Below are positions 1 through 5,854 of a stretch of 5,854 nt of DNA, one piece after another. The stretch's first letter is position 1. Every line of letters starts with the position of its first letter. The notes beneath the pieces were generated by a model. It made no database searches, was not told the DNA's origin, and saw only the letters and a program-made list of their open reading frames with translations. Position numbers and translations under genes: made by a program. The DNA is from Flavobacteriaceae bacterium (GTDB lineage Bacteria; Bacteroidota; Bacteroidia; Flavobacteriales; Flavobacteriaceae), in NCBI GenBank assembly GCA_013214275.1, contig JABSPP010000118.1:1-5854 (forward strand), read 5' to 3'.

Positions 1-87
1 TGTCGAAAAATATTTTTGATCAGATTGCACAGTTGGATAACAACTAATTCTATTGCTTACAACCCTAGGTTTCCGTTTTATTTAACT

Positions 88-95
88 TACATTTG
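88..95 (+). promoter_or_regulatory. Candidate -7 promoter element of the helicase gene
   Basis: TACATTTG matches the Bacteroidota -7 consensus TAnnTTTG exactly. No clear TTG/TTTG -33 element lies 17-23 bases upstream; TAG at 66-68 is the closest partial match. If the site is used, transcription would start near position 100-103 and give the helicase mRNA a 5' leader of about 170 bases. The consensus is established for Bacteroides and Flavobacterium; its use here is inferred. Confidence 0.5.
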
Positions 96-270
96 CACGA
101 TCGAAACCCTGATAAAGGGATGGGTTCTACAAGGCATCATCTCTTAACAGAGAGATATGTTTAGATATTACACAGTTAAAATCGGTATAAGCGCGTTAGA
201 AATCAGAGTTTTAAGTCGTTAGAGTAATTGGGTTTACAGGTGGGCATCTGTGAATCATTAAAATCATAGC
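96..270 (+). promoter_or_regulatory. Long, structured 5' leader of the DEAD-box helicase gene
   Basis: This gene-free stretch between the promoter element and the helicase ATG holds several inverted repeats. ATCTCT (139-144) and AGAGAT (151-156) form a perfect 6-bp stem with a 6-base loop. ACAGGT (236-241) and ATCTGT (246-251) form a 6-bp stem, one pair being G-U, with loop GGGC, ending 19 bases before the start codon. CCCT (107-110) can pair with AGGG (116-119), AACCC (105-109) with GGGTT (122-126), or AAACCC (104-109) with GGGTTT (230-235); these three pairings exclude one another. A 21-codon ORF (157-222) lies inside. Long structured leaders are known for cold-shock helicase mRNAs in other bacteria, so temperature or autoregulatory control is plausible but inferred. 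I do not recognise a named riboswitch. Confidence 0.4.
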
Positions 271-2013
271 ATGTCAGCATTTTTAGAATTAGGCCTAAGT
301 GAGTCTATCAACAGGGCTTTGAACGAATTAGGTTACGAAAAACCTACAGTGATACAAGAAAAAGCCATTCCACAAATCATTACTTCTTTGGATGATTTGA
401 AAGCATTCGCGCAGACTGGTACAGGTAAAACGGCAGCTTTTAGTCTGCCCATTTTAGAATTGGCAGATGAGGGCAATCAAAATACGCAAGCCATTATCTT
501 ATCACCTACCCGCGAGTTGGCAGTACAAATAGGGAATAATATTCAGGACTTTGCAAAGTATCTTCCAAAGATCAAGGTTGTTACCGTTTACGGTGGGGCA
601 AATATAGAAGAGCAAATCAAAAAATTAAAAAGAGGAGCTCAGATTGTTGTAGGAACTCCAGGTAGAACGGTAGATCTCATCAAAAGGAAGGCTCTGAAGC
701 TTGGAAATGTTCAGTGGTTGGTATTGGATGAGGCCGATGAGATGCTGAATATGGGGTTTAAAGACGAACTTGATAAAGTGCTAGAAGCTACGCCCGAAAC
801 AAAACAGACATTGTTATTTTCTGCAACATTTCCCAAGGAAGTGGAAGCGATTGCAGAAAATTATATGATAAATCCAGCTGAGGTTTCTTCGGGTGAAAAA
901 AATTCGGGAACGGATAACGTAAAGCATGTCTATTACCAGATTTCAGAGAGAACCAGGTATCCCGCTTTAAAGAGAATAGCCGATATCAATCCTGATATTT
1001 ATGCAATTATCTTTTGCAGAACGAGGAGAGAAACTCAGGAAATTGCCACCAAACTCATCAGTGATGGCTATAATGCGGATTCTCTACACGGGGATCTTTC
1101 TCAAGCGCAGCGCGACACGGTTATGGAAAAATTTCGTCAGAAAAATATTCAGATGCTTGTAGCTACTGATGTCGCTGCTAGAGGACTGGATGTTGATAAT
1201 CTAACGCATGTAATTAACCATAAGCTTCCAGATCAAATAGAAAACTACACACATAGAAGTGGTAGAACTGGAAGGGCTGGAAATACAGGAGTATCTATTG
1301 TTCTGATCAATAGAAAAGAAAAAAGTAAGATTGCATCAATCGAGAGGAAGATCAAACAAACGTTTGAGCTAAAACCTATTCCAACAGGGGATGAAGTCTG
1401 TCATAAACAAATTCTTCATTTGATCGATCGAGTGAAGACTACAGATGTGAACAAGAGTGAAATTGAGGGCTTCTTACCTCAAATCTATGAGAAACTGTCT
1501 GGTTTAGACAGAGAGGAATTGATTCAACGATTTGTTTCTTTAGAATTTAACACCTTTCTATCCTACTATGAGAACGCCCAAGACTTGAATGATTTGAGTA
1601 CCTCTTCAGAAAAGAGTGGCAAGGTGTCATCGGAAAATATGACGCGTTTCTTTATCAATTTAGGTAGAAAAGATCGATTAAATCCCGCTCGTTTAATTGG
1701 TTTAATTAATGATCAGCAGATCACCGAAGCGTTAGACATCGGTGCAATTGATATTTTGGATACTTTTTCATTTTTTGAGGTAGATAAAAACTTTGAGCAA
1801 GAAACACTGGCTGCTTTTGAAGCAAACCAACCAAAGTTTTCTGGCAGAAGTGTGAATATAGAAATCACCAAAAAAGAAAAGTCAACCGGTAGGCGAAAAG
1901 GTAGAAGACCCTTTAAAGACAGAGGAAATAAAAAAGGGAAGCGTTATGGTGATCAAAGAAGAAAGCACAACCCTGCTGCTGGTTTTGGCAGAAAGCGAAA
2001 ACGGAAACGTTAA
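271..2013 (+). CDS. deaD: DEAD-box ATP-dependent RNA helicase with DbpA-type RNA-binding domain
   Basis: This is a cytoplasmic ATP-dependent RNA helicase of 580 residues, expected to remodel rRNA or mRNA structure in ribosome assembly, RNA decay or cold adaptation. All core motifs are present in order: Q motif (F4 and GYEKPTVIQ at 21-29), Walker A AQTGTGKT (47-54), PTRELA (79-84), TPGR (129-132), DEAD (153-156), SAT (184-186), IIFCRTR (246-252), ATDVAARGLD (298-307) and HRSGRTGRAG (328-337). After a helical linker, residues about 457-531 resemble the DbpA/DeaD C-terminal RRM-like RNA-binding domain. The end (534-580) is a disordered basic tail with about half Lys/Arg, closing in seven consecutive basic residues. 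The ATG at 271 is the first possible start, since TAA lies in frame at 259-261; there is no strong ribosome binding site. The assignment to the DeaD/CsdA group rather than DbpA proper rests on architecture and length. The substrate is not determinable from sequence. Confidence 0.95.
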   Translation: MSAFLELGLSESINRALNELGYEKPTVIQEKAIPQIITSLDDLKAFAQTGTGKTAAFSLPILELADEGNQNTQAIILSPTRELAVQIGNNIQDFAKYLPKIKVVTVYGGANIEEQIKKLKRGAQIVVGTPGRTVDLIKRKALKLGNVQWLVLDEADEMLNMGFKDELDKVLEATPETKQTLLFSATFPKEVEAIAENYMINPAEVSSGEKNSGTDNVKHVYYQISERTRYPALKRIADINPDIYAIIFCRTRRETQEIATKLISDGYNADSLHGDLSQAQRDTVMEKFRQKNIQMLVATDVAARGLDVDNLTHVINHKLPDQIENYTHRSGRTGRAGNTGVSIVLINRKEKSKIASIERKIKQTFELKPIPTGDEVCHKQILHLIDRVKTTDVNKSEIEGFLPQIYEKLSGLDREELIQRFVSLEFNTFLSYYENAQDLNDLSTSSEKSGKVSSENMTRFFINLGRKDRLNPARLIGLINDQQITEALDIGAIDILDTFSFFEVDKNFEQETLAAFEANQPKFSGRSVNIEITKKEKSTGRRKGRRPFKDRGNKKGKRYGDQRRKHNPAAGFGRKRKRKR

Positions 2014-2083
2014 AACAAAATAGAGTAGAAATACGTATTCTCGTTTAAAAAAAATGATATACTTTTATAAAAAATCATAAACA

Positions 2084-2725
2084 ATGAGAACCTATTGCAC
2101 TCGCCTTACAGTTTTGCTAATTATCTACACTCTAGTAGGTTGTGATCACTCTAAGAAAAAAGTTGATGTTAAAAACCACTCGGTAATAGCAAAAGTAAAG
2201 AGTCCGTGCGACAATCCGAAAACCGTAAAAGAGCTCTTAGCCTGCGCTAAAACGGTCGGTAAAGTAAATCTAATACGAGTTGGGACAGGTAAGGATTTTA
2301 ATAGCGGATGTGATACTTCATGGAATCCAGAAGATACAGTATTAACAATTACATACAAAGATTCTTTAGTATTGTGGAGGGTGAATCAAAAAAAGAATAC
2401 TTCTACAAAAAAATATGGCAGTTGGTTTACGAATTTTAGTGCAAAGGCAGCTGGCCTCACCAAGCAGGAGACACTAGACCTCTTTGCTTTAAACCCTTGT
2501 CCACAAGACAATTCCTCATGGAGTACATGCGTTTGTAAAAATGGAAAAGAACTTATTGATTCTGTCATTAAATACGAGGAGAAAGTAAAAATTGGTCCAA
2601 ATCAGTCTTTACTTTTCGGAGTTGTAGGTCAAAGCCCTTTTGGTAAAGGAGGAGAAATGCAGTGGCACTACAGCGAGAAAGATCACCCACCTTATCGTTT
2701 ACTTGAGCAAATTACGTGGGATTAA
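2084..2725 (+). CDS. Hypothetical cysteine-rich lipoprotein
   Basis: I do not recognise the family of this 213-residue protein. It begins with a lipoprotein signal peptide: positively charged N-terminus, hydrophobic stretch at 8-18, and lipobox LVGC (17-20) with Cys20 as the acylated residue. It is therefore expected to be anchored in a membrane, facing the periplasm or the cell surface. The following residues DHSKKK do not resemble the acidic surface-export signal described for Capnocytophaga lipoproteins. The mature part has six further cysteines (42, 54, 76, 139, 149, 151), compatible with disulfides, and is rich in Lys and Trp. No catalytic motif is visible. The ATG lies 70 bases after the helicase stop; TACTTTTA at 2060-2067 is one base off the -7 consensus and could be its own promoter, although it lies very close to the ATG. 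Same-strand neighbour only; no functional link to the helicase is evident. Confidence 0.8.
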   Translation: MRTYCTRLTVLLIIYTLVGCDHSKKKVDVKNHSVIAKVKSPCDNPKTVKELLACAKTVGKVNLIRVGTGKDFNSGCDTSWNPEDTVLTITYKDSLVLWRVNQKKNTSTKKYGSWFTNFSAKAAGLTKQETLDLFALNPCPQDNSSWSTCVCKNGKELIDSVIKYEEKVKIGPNQSLLFGVVGQSPFGKGGEMQWHYSEKDHPPYRLLEQITWD

Positions 2726-2823
2726 TCGTTTTAAGGGTAAAATTTCGTAGGAAGATTCCACCATTGTCAAGATAAGAAATATTCAAATAAGCTTGAACGT
2801 GTGTCTCAAGAAACTAAACTTTA

Positions 2824-2860
2824 AGCTATCGTAGCTGGTGCAATTTTTGAGGAATCTCAA
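2824..2860. terminator. Weak hairpins in the convergent gap, possible terminator
   Basis: The gap between the lipoprotein stop and the convergent capB stop (2726-2874) contains AGCTA-TCG-TAGCT (2824-2836) and TTGAG-GAAT-CTCAA (2847-2860). The first is followed on the plus strand, after eight bases, by a short T run (2844-2848). Neither stem has a clean T tract on its 3' side. Placement between converging genes suggests transcription ends here, but the sequence support is weak. No ORF in the gap looks like a gene. Confidence 0.25.
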
Positions 2861-2874
2861 CACAAAGCTATTGA

Positions 2875-4128
2875 CTAACCTTCCATCATTGCGGCCGCGA
2901 CTTGCTTGTAAGTTCCATTTTCCAGCTTTTCTCTTACTCCAGAAAAAGCTTTGATGGTTTCATCGATATCTTCACGATTATGAGTTGCAGTTGGAATTAG
3001 TCGTAGGATAATCAATCCTTTAGGGATTACAGGATATACGACAATCGAACAAAAGACACCATAATTTTCACGAAGATCATTTACCAGAGCCATGGCCTCT
3101 GGCACATCACCTTTTAAGTATACTGGTGTAATACATGTTTTCGTTGTTCCCAAATCAAAACCCGCAGCTCGTAATCCGGACTGGAGTGCGTTGGTATTTT
3201 CCCAAAGTTTGTCTTTTAACTCTGGCATGGTTCTAATCATATCCAATCGCTTTAGAGCTCCTAAGACCATAGGTAAAGGCAAGGATTTAGCAAACATCTG
3301 AGAACGCATATTGTATTGTAAAAACTGGATAACATCTTTATCTCCAGCGAGGAACGCTCCTATACCTGCCATCGACTTCGCAAAAGTGGCAAAATATACG
3401 TCAATATCGTCTTGAACTCCTTGCTCGTATCCTGTTCCTCTACCTCCATCACCAAGAGTTCCAAAACCATGTGCATCATCTACCAATAGACGGAAATTGT
3501 ATTTTTTCTTAAGCTCAACAATTTCTTTTAAACGTCCTTGTTCTCCTCGCATTCCAAAAACACCTTCAGAAATCGCTAGGATTCCTCCTCCTGTTTTTTC
3601 TGCCATTCGAACAGCGCGCTTCATGTTCTTTTCAAAACTTTCCATATCGTTATGCTTGTAAACAAAACGTTTTCCTGGATGCAAGCGAACGCCATCTATA
3701 ATACATGCATGTGTGTCGACATCGTACACAATAATATCGTTTTTTCCTACCAAAGCATCGATAGCCGACATAATTCCTTGATAGCCAAAATTGACAAGAT
3801 AAGAGGATTCTTTCCCTACAAACTCAGCACATTCCTGTTCCAATTGCTCGTGATATTTGGTATGACCAGACATCATCCTAGCACCCATAGGGTAGGCCAT
3901 TCCGTGAGCTGCAGCTGCTTCACCATCGACTTTCATTACCTCGGGGTGACTCGCTAAACCTAAGTAATCATTCACACTCCAAGTAATCACTCTCTTACCG
4001 TTAAAAAGCATCCTATTAGAGATAGGTCCTTCCAACTTTGGAAACACATAGTAGCCTTCTGCCTTATCTGCCCAGTTTCCCAAAGGCCCTTTATCTGCTT
4101 TAATTCTTTCAAATAAATCTGTAGTCAT
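2875..4128 (-). CDS. capB: Alpha-oxoamine synthase, probable cysteate C-fatty acyltransferase (CapB/SulA-like)
   Basis: This 417-residue PLP enzyme belongs to fold-type I alpha-oxoamine synthases, which condense an amino acid with an acyl thioester and release CO2. Expected key residues are present: the PLP-stacking His140 in DTHACIIDG, Asp217 and His220 in VDDAHGFG, Schiff-base Lys251 in TFAKSMAGIGAF, and Arg376 in the LRLIPTATH segment. The Gly-rich substrate region reads GARMMSGHT (82-90). The length fits the family. By itself the sequence could be serine palmitoyltransferase, 2-amino-3-ketobutyrate CoA ligase or 8-amino-7-oxononanoate synthase. The adjacent cystathionine-synthase-like gene points instead to dehydrocapnine synthesis from cysteate and a fatty acyl thioester, the first committed step to sulfonolipids. 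The ATG at 4128 gives a standard N-terminus. A separate promoter candidate lies about 40 bases upstream. The family is certain; the cysteate specificity is an inference from context. Confidence 0.9.
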   Translation of the reverse strand: MTTDLFERIKADKGPLGNWADKAEGYYVFPKLEGPISNRMLFNGKRVITWSVNDYLGLASHPEVMKVDGEAAAAHGMAYPMGARMMSGHTKYHEQLEQECAEFVGKESSYLVNFGYQGIMSAIDALVGKNDIIVYDVDTHACIIDGVRLHPGKRFVYKHNDMESFEKNMKRAVRMAEKTGGGILAISEGVFGMRGEQGRLKEIVELKKKYNFRLLVDDAHGFGTLGDGGRGTGYEQGVQDDIDVYFATFAKSMAGIGAFLAGDKDVIQFLQYNMRSQMFAKSLPLPMVLGALKRLDMIRTMPELKDKLWENTNALQSGLRAAGFDLGTTKTCITPVYLKGDVPEAMALVNDLRENYGVFCSIVVYPVIPKGLIILRLIPTATHNREDIDETIKAFSGVREKLENGTYKQVAAAMMEG

Positions 4129-4164
4129 ACCCTTTTACATTGTCCTAATACGATTATCAAAGTG

Positions 4165-4196
4165 CAAAGTAACTGAATTTTTACCAGTTAATCAAA
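4165..4196 (-). promoter_or_regulatory. Promoter candidate for capB
   Basis: Read on the minus strand, TTTG (4196-4193) is followed after 20 bases by TTACTTTG (4172-4165), a close match to the Bacteroidota promoter TTTG-N(about 20)-TAnnTTTG; one position of the -7 element differs. Transcription would start near 4158, leaving a leader of about 30 bases before the capB ATG. The 118-base gap between capA and capB is also longer than usual within a tight operon, which supports an independent start, though read-through from capA is not excluded. Confidence 0.55.
4170..4190. promoter_or_regulatory. Inverted repeat in the capB promoter, possible operator
   Basis: TAACTG (4170-4175) and CAGTTA (4185-4190) are perfect inverted 6-mers separated by nine bases. 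The repeat fills most of the space between the -33 and -7 elements of the capB promoter candidate and overlaps the -7 element by three bases. This geometry fits a site for a dimeric DNA-binding protein that would block polymerase, but no regulator gene is in the window and a single 6-bp repeat can arise by chance in AT-rich DNA. Confidence 0.3.
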
Positions 4197-4246
4197 TAAA
4201 TAAAGTTTCTGATTTTCAATAAGTTAAGACCTACATCGTTTTCGTT

Positions 4247-5287
4247 CTAACCTTTGATATAGGTAGCTGGTTTGTTTAGAGGAAGTTGCGAGTCATAGAA
4301 TCCCTGCGCTTTCATCCAGTCGTCGCTGTAAATTTTGGTCATGTATCTCGAGCCATGATCTGGCAAGATTAAAACCACGACACTATCTTTATCAAAATAC
4401 CCTTTTTTAGCATATTGTTCGGTTGCCTGCATTACAGCACCACAGGTATATCCAGGAAATATTCCTTCTTTTTTAATGAGCTCTCTAGACTTGTAAGCAG
4501 CATCTTTATCCGATACTTTTTCATACACATCTATCACACCAAAATCGGTAGCGGTTGGGATCAAATTTTTACCCAGTCCCTCTATTTTGTAGGGCTTAAT
4601 TTCACTTTGATCTAGTTGACCTGTCTCATGAAATTTTTTGATAACAGATCCAATAGCATCAACACCCAGAATTTTAATCGCAGGATTCTGCTCTTTTAGA
4701 TATCTAGCAGACCCAGATATGGTTCCACCCGTTCCACTGGCCACAACAAGATGGGTAATCTTTCCTTCTGTCTGTTCCCATATTTCTGGTCCAGTGGATT
4801 CGTAATGTGCCGCTATGTTAAGCTCATTAAAATACTGATTGATGTAGATAGCGTCGGGAGTTTCTCTATAAATTCTTTTAGCTACCTCATAATAGGATGT
4901 TGGATCATCTACAGGAACATTCGCAGGACATACATAAACCTCAGCTCCCATAGTTCTTAAAATTTCAATTTTATCAACGGAAGACTTGTCGCTTACCGCC
5001 AATTTACACTGGTATCCTTTAACCATAGCAATCATGGCCAGAGAAAAGCCCGTATTTCCAGATGTCGTTTCAACAATGGTGCTTCCAGGTTTTAGGATCC
5101 CATTTCGCTCTGCATTTAGGATGATGTTGAGTGCTATCCTGTCTTTGGACGAGTGCCCTGGATTAAACATCTCCAACTTTGCAAAAAAAGTCCCAGGTAA
5201 ATCTTTGGTAATTTCATTTAACCGAACCATGGGTGTCTGTCCGATTAGCTCCAATATGTTATTATATACTCCTTTGTATCTGTTCAT
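4247..5287 (-). CDS. capA: Cysteine synthase / CBS-fold PLP enzyme, probable cysteate synthase (CapA-like)
   Basis: This fold-type II PLP enzyme has 346 residues from the ATG at 5287. Numbering from that Met, the N-terminus carries NILELIGQTPMVRL (10-23), the PLP lysine is Lys40 in SSKDR, the substrate loop is TSGNTG (67-72), the phosphate-binding glycine loop is GTGGTISG (177-184), EGLGKNLIP (228-236) corresponds to EGIGYDFIP of cystathionine beta-synthase, and LPDHGSRYMTKIYSDDWM (300-317) matches the end of the CBS catalytic core. There is no heme-binding extension and no C-terminal CBS-domain pair. The neighbouring capB suggests the Bacteroidota cysteate synthase, which makes L-cysteate from O-phosphoserine and sulfite; cystathionine beta-synthase or cysteine synthase is the alternative. 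GTG at 5299 would add four residues, but ATG is preferred because this phylum rarely uses GTG and homology begins at once. Family certain, substrate inferred. Confidence 0.9.
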   Translation of the reverse strand: MNRYKGVYNNILELIGQTPMVRLNEITKDLPGTFFAKLEMFNPGHSSKDRIALNIILNAERNGILKPGSTIVETTSGNTGFSLAMIAMVKGYQCKLAVSDKSSVDKIEILRTMGAEVYVCPANVPVDDPTSYYEVAKRIYRETPDAIYINQYFNELNIAAHYESTGPEIWEQTEGKITHLVVASGTGGTISGSARYLKEQNPAIKILGVDAIGSVIKKFHETGQLDQSEIKPYKIEGLGKNLIPTATDFGVIDVYEKVSDKDAAYKSRELIKKEGIFPGYTCGAVMQATEQYAKKGYFDKDSVVVLILPDHGSRYMTKIYSDDWMKAQGFYDSQLPLNKPATYIKG

Positions 5288-5396
5288 TACATCACTCACT
5301 TCATAAAGAGTTGTTGTTTCAGTATTTTGAGATTTTTCATCTTCATATCCTCTACGGTCTACTCAACTACAACTATTTTTTTACTTTACTTTCCTT

Positions 5397-5485
5397 GGGC
5401 GTTCCCCTTGGGGTCGCGCTATCCGCTGTATCTTTTTTGCCTTTACAAGGACAAAAAAGGATGCCGCTACTATCGCTAACGCGGC
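5397..5485. repeat. GC-rich palindromic intergenic repeat, flavobacterial type
   Basis: This block is clearly richer in GC than its surroundings and is built from nested inverted repeats. The ends carry GGGCGTT (5397-5403) and AACGC (5478-5482). Next to the left end is CCC-CTTG-GGG (5404-5413). The centre is a long hairpin: CTTTTTTG (5432-5439) pairs with CAAAAAAG (5452-5459), continued inward by CCTT/AAGG (5440-5443 / 5447-5450) around loop TAC with one bulged A. GCCGC (5463-5467) and GCGGC (5481-5485) can also pair. From memory, closely similar elements recur between genes of many Flavobacteriaceae, comparable to REP elements elsewhere. Its place just after the peptidase end suggests a terminator or mRNA-end stabiliser. 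Its copy number in this genome cannot be seen here. Confidence 0.65.
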
Positions 5486-5512
5486 TTTAAAGATCCTCAA
5501 CTACCAAAATAA

Positions 5513-5544
5513 CAAAATAGAATGCTCATAGGATCCGATGCAAA
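5513..5544 (-). promoter_or_regulatory. Promoter candidate upstream of capA
   Basis: On the minus strand TTTG (5544-5541) is followed after 20 bases by CTATTTTG (5520-5513), the same geometry as the capB promoter candidate. It would start transcription near 5506 and give capA a leader of about 220 bases that includes the palindromic repeat. That arrangement is awkward, because the repeat may itself act as a terminator, so a weaker promoter closer to capA is possible; none with a good TAnnTTTG is visible between 5300 and 5396. Confidence 0.3.
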
Positions 5545-5550
5545 GCTAAA

Positions 5551-5854
5551 TTATTTTTCCAGCTTGTCCTCTAATGCCAGAAAAAAGGTATAATCTCTAG
5601 CAGTTTCTTTCAATGACTCAAAACGACCCGAAGCACCACTATGTCCTGCATCCATATTTGTGTGCATCAATAAAAGGTTGTAATCCGTTTTAAAATCGCG
5701 CAATTTAGCAACCCATTTCGCTGGTTCCCAATATTGTACTTGACTGTCAAAATATCCTGTCGTGACCAACATATTTGGATATGCCTTGGATGTTACCTGA
5801 TCGTAAGGAGAGTACGACAAAATATAATCATACTGCTCTTAGTTCTTCGGATTT
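5551..5854 (-). pseudogene. ptrB: C-terminal end of oligopeptidase B-type S9 peptidase, interrupted by a stop codon
   Basis: The last roughly 100 codons of a serine peptidase of the prolyl oligopeptidase family (S9) are present and run off the right edge. The segment LVTTGYFDSQVQYWEPAKWV closely follows E. coli protease II (PtrB), which cleaves peptides after Lys/Arg. The catalytic Asp is in FDSQVQYWEP (codon at 5748-5746) and the catalytic His in MDAGHSG lies 35 residues later, the same spacing as Asp617-His652 in E. coli as I recall it. The nucleophile Ser lies outside the window. In frame at 5841-5839 is TAA, flanked by N-P-K-N before it and EQYDYILSYSPYD after it. Both sides align without a gap to the enzyme's NP...SYSPYD region, so one sense codon, perhaps AAA (Lys), appears to have become a stop. 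Termination there would remove the Asp and His and inactivate the enzyme. A sequencing error near a contig end would look the same. Family call is very secure; loss of function is less so. Confidence 0.75.

Noticed and set aside
1..47. Possible 3' end of an upstream plus-strand gene (frame ending ...QLDNN, stop TAA at 45-47)
   Set aside because: Only 14 codons are visible and another frame (stop TGA at 17-19) looks just as gene-like, so neither the frame nor a product can be supported.
2031..2040. Palindrome ATACGTAT after the helicase stop as a terminator
   Set aside because: The arms are only 4-5 bp with no loop and no following T tract, so it does not form a credible terminator.
2146..2568. 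Two minus-strand ORFs of 60-70 codons opposite the lipoprotein gene
   Set aside because: They are antisense shadows; the plus-strand frame has a complete lipoprotein signal peptide and coherent composition.
2792..2810. CTTGA-N9-TCAAG inverted repeat in the convergent gap
   Set aside because: Five base pairs with a nine-base loop in AT-rich DNA is expected by chance and there is no T run after it.
3092..3957. Plus-strand ORFs of 69 and 101 codons inside the capB region
   Set aside because: They lie opposite a strongly supported PLP enzyme and have no recognisable motif.
4138..4140. Start-stop pair ATG-TAA just upstream of the capB ATG
   Set aside because: A single minimal start-stop is easily accidental; nothing else in the short leader supports translational control.
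4415..5490. Several plus-strand ORFs of 66-106 codons opposite capA and across its upstream gap
   Set aside because: They are antisense to capA or run through the palindromic repeat; their composition is unlike real proteins of this window.

Overview
The window looks like a piece of chromosome from a member of the Bacteroidota, most likely a flavobacterium. The evidence is AT-rich DNA, promoter elements of the TTTG / TAnnTTTG type used by the Bacteroidota primary sigma factor, start codons without strong Shine-Dalgarno sequences, a palindromic intergenic repeat of a kind I associate with flavobacterial genomes, and a gene pair that best fits synthesis of the sulfonolipid capnine, a lipid class typical of gliding Bacteroidota.

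Layout, left to right. Bases 1-270 hold no confident gene. They contain a TAnnTTTG promoter element and a leader of about 170 bases, rich in possible hairpins, in front of a DEAD-box RNA helicase of the DeaD type (271-2013, +). A small cysteine-rich lipoprotein of unknown function follows on the same strand (2084-2725). A convergent gap of about 150 bases with weak hairpins separates it from three minus-strand genes. In transcription order (right to left) these are the C-terminal end of an oligopeptidase B-type S9 peptidase (5854-5551, apparently interrupted by an in-frame stop), a PLP enzyme of the cysteine synthase / cystathionine beta-synthase fold (5287-4247), and a PLP enzyme of the alpha-oxoamine synthase family (4128-2875).

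The last two genes are the most informative part. A cystathionine-beta-synthase-like enzyme next to an alpha-oxoamine synthase matches CapA (cysteate synthase: O-phosphoserine + sulfite) and CapB (cysteate C-fatty acyltransferase: cysteate + fatty acyl thioester to dehydrocapnine) of Capnocytophaga. CapA would make the sulfonated amino acid and CapB would join it to a fatty acid, in parallel to the serine palmitoyltransferase step of sphingolipid synthesis. The reductase that completes capnine (CapC) is not in the window. capB appears to have its own promoter, with a TAACTG-N9-CAGTTA inverted repeat between its two elements, so it may be controlled separately from capA.

The other points to check are mutually exclusive pairings in the helicase leader, the nonsense codon in the peptidase gene, and the palindromic repeat placed between the peptidase end and capA. 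Nothing here looks like a mobile element, CRISPR array or defence system. The functional calls rest on motifs and remembered family sequences; no database search was possible.
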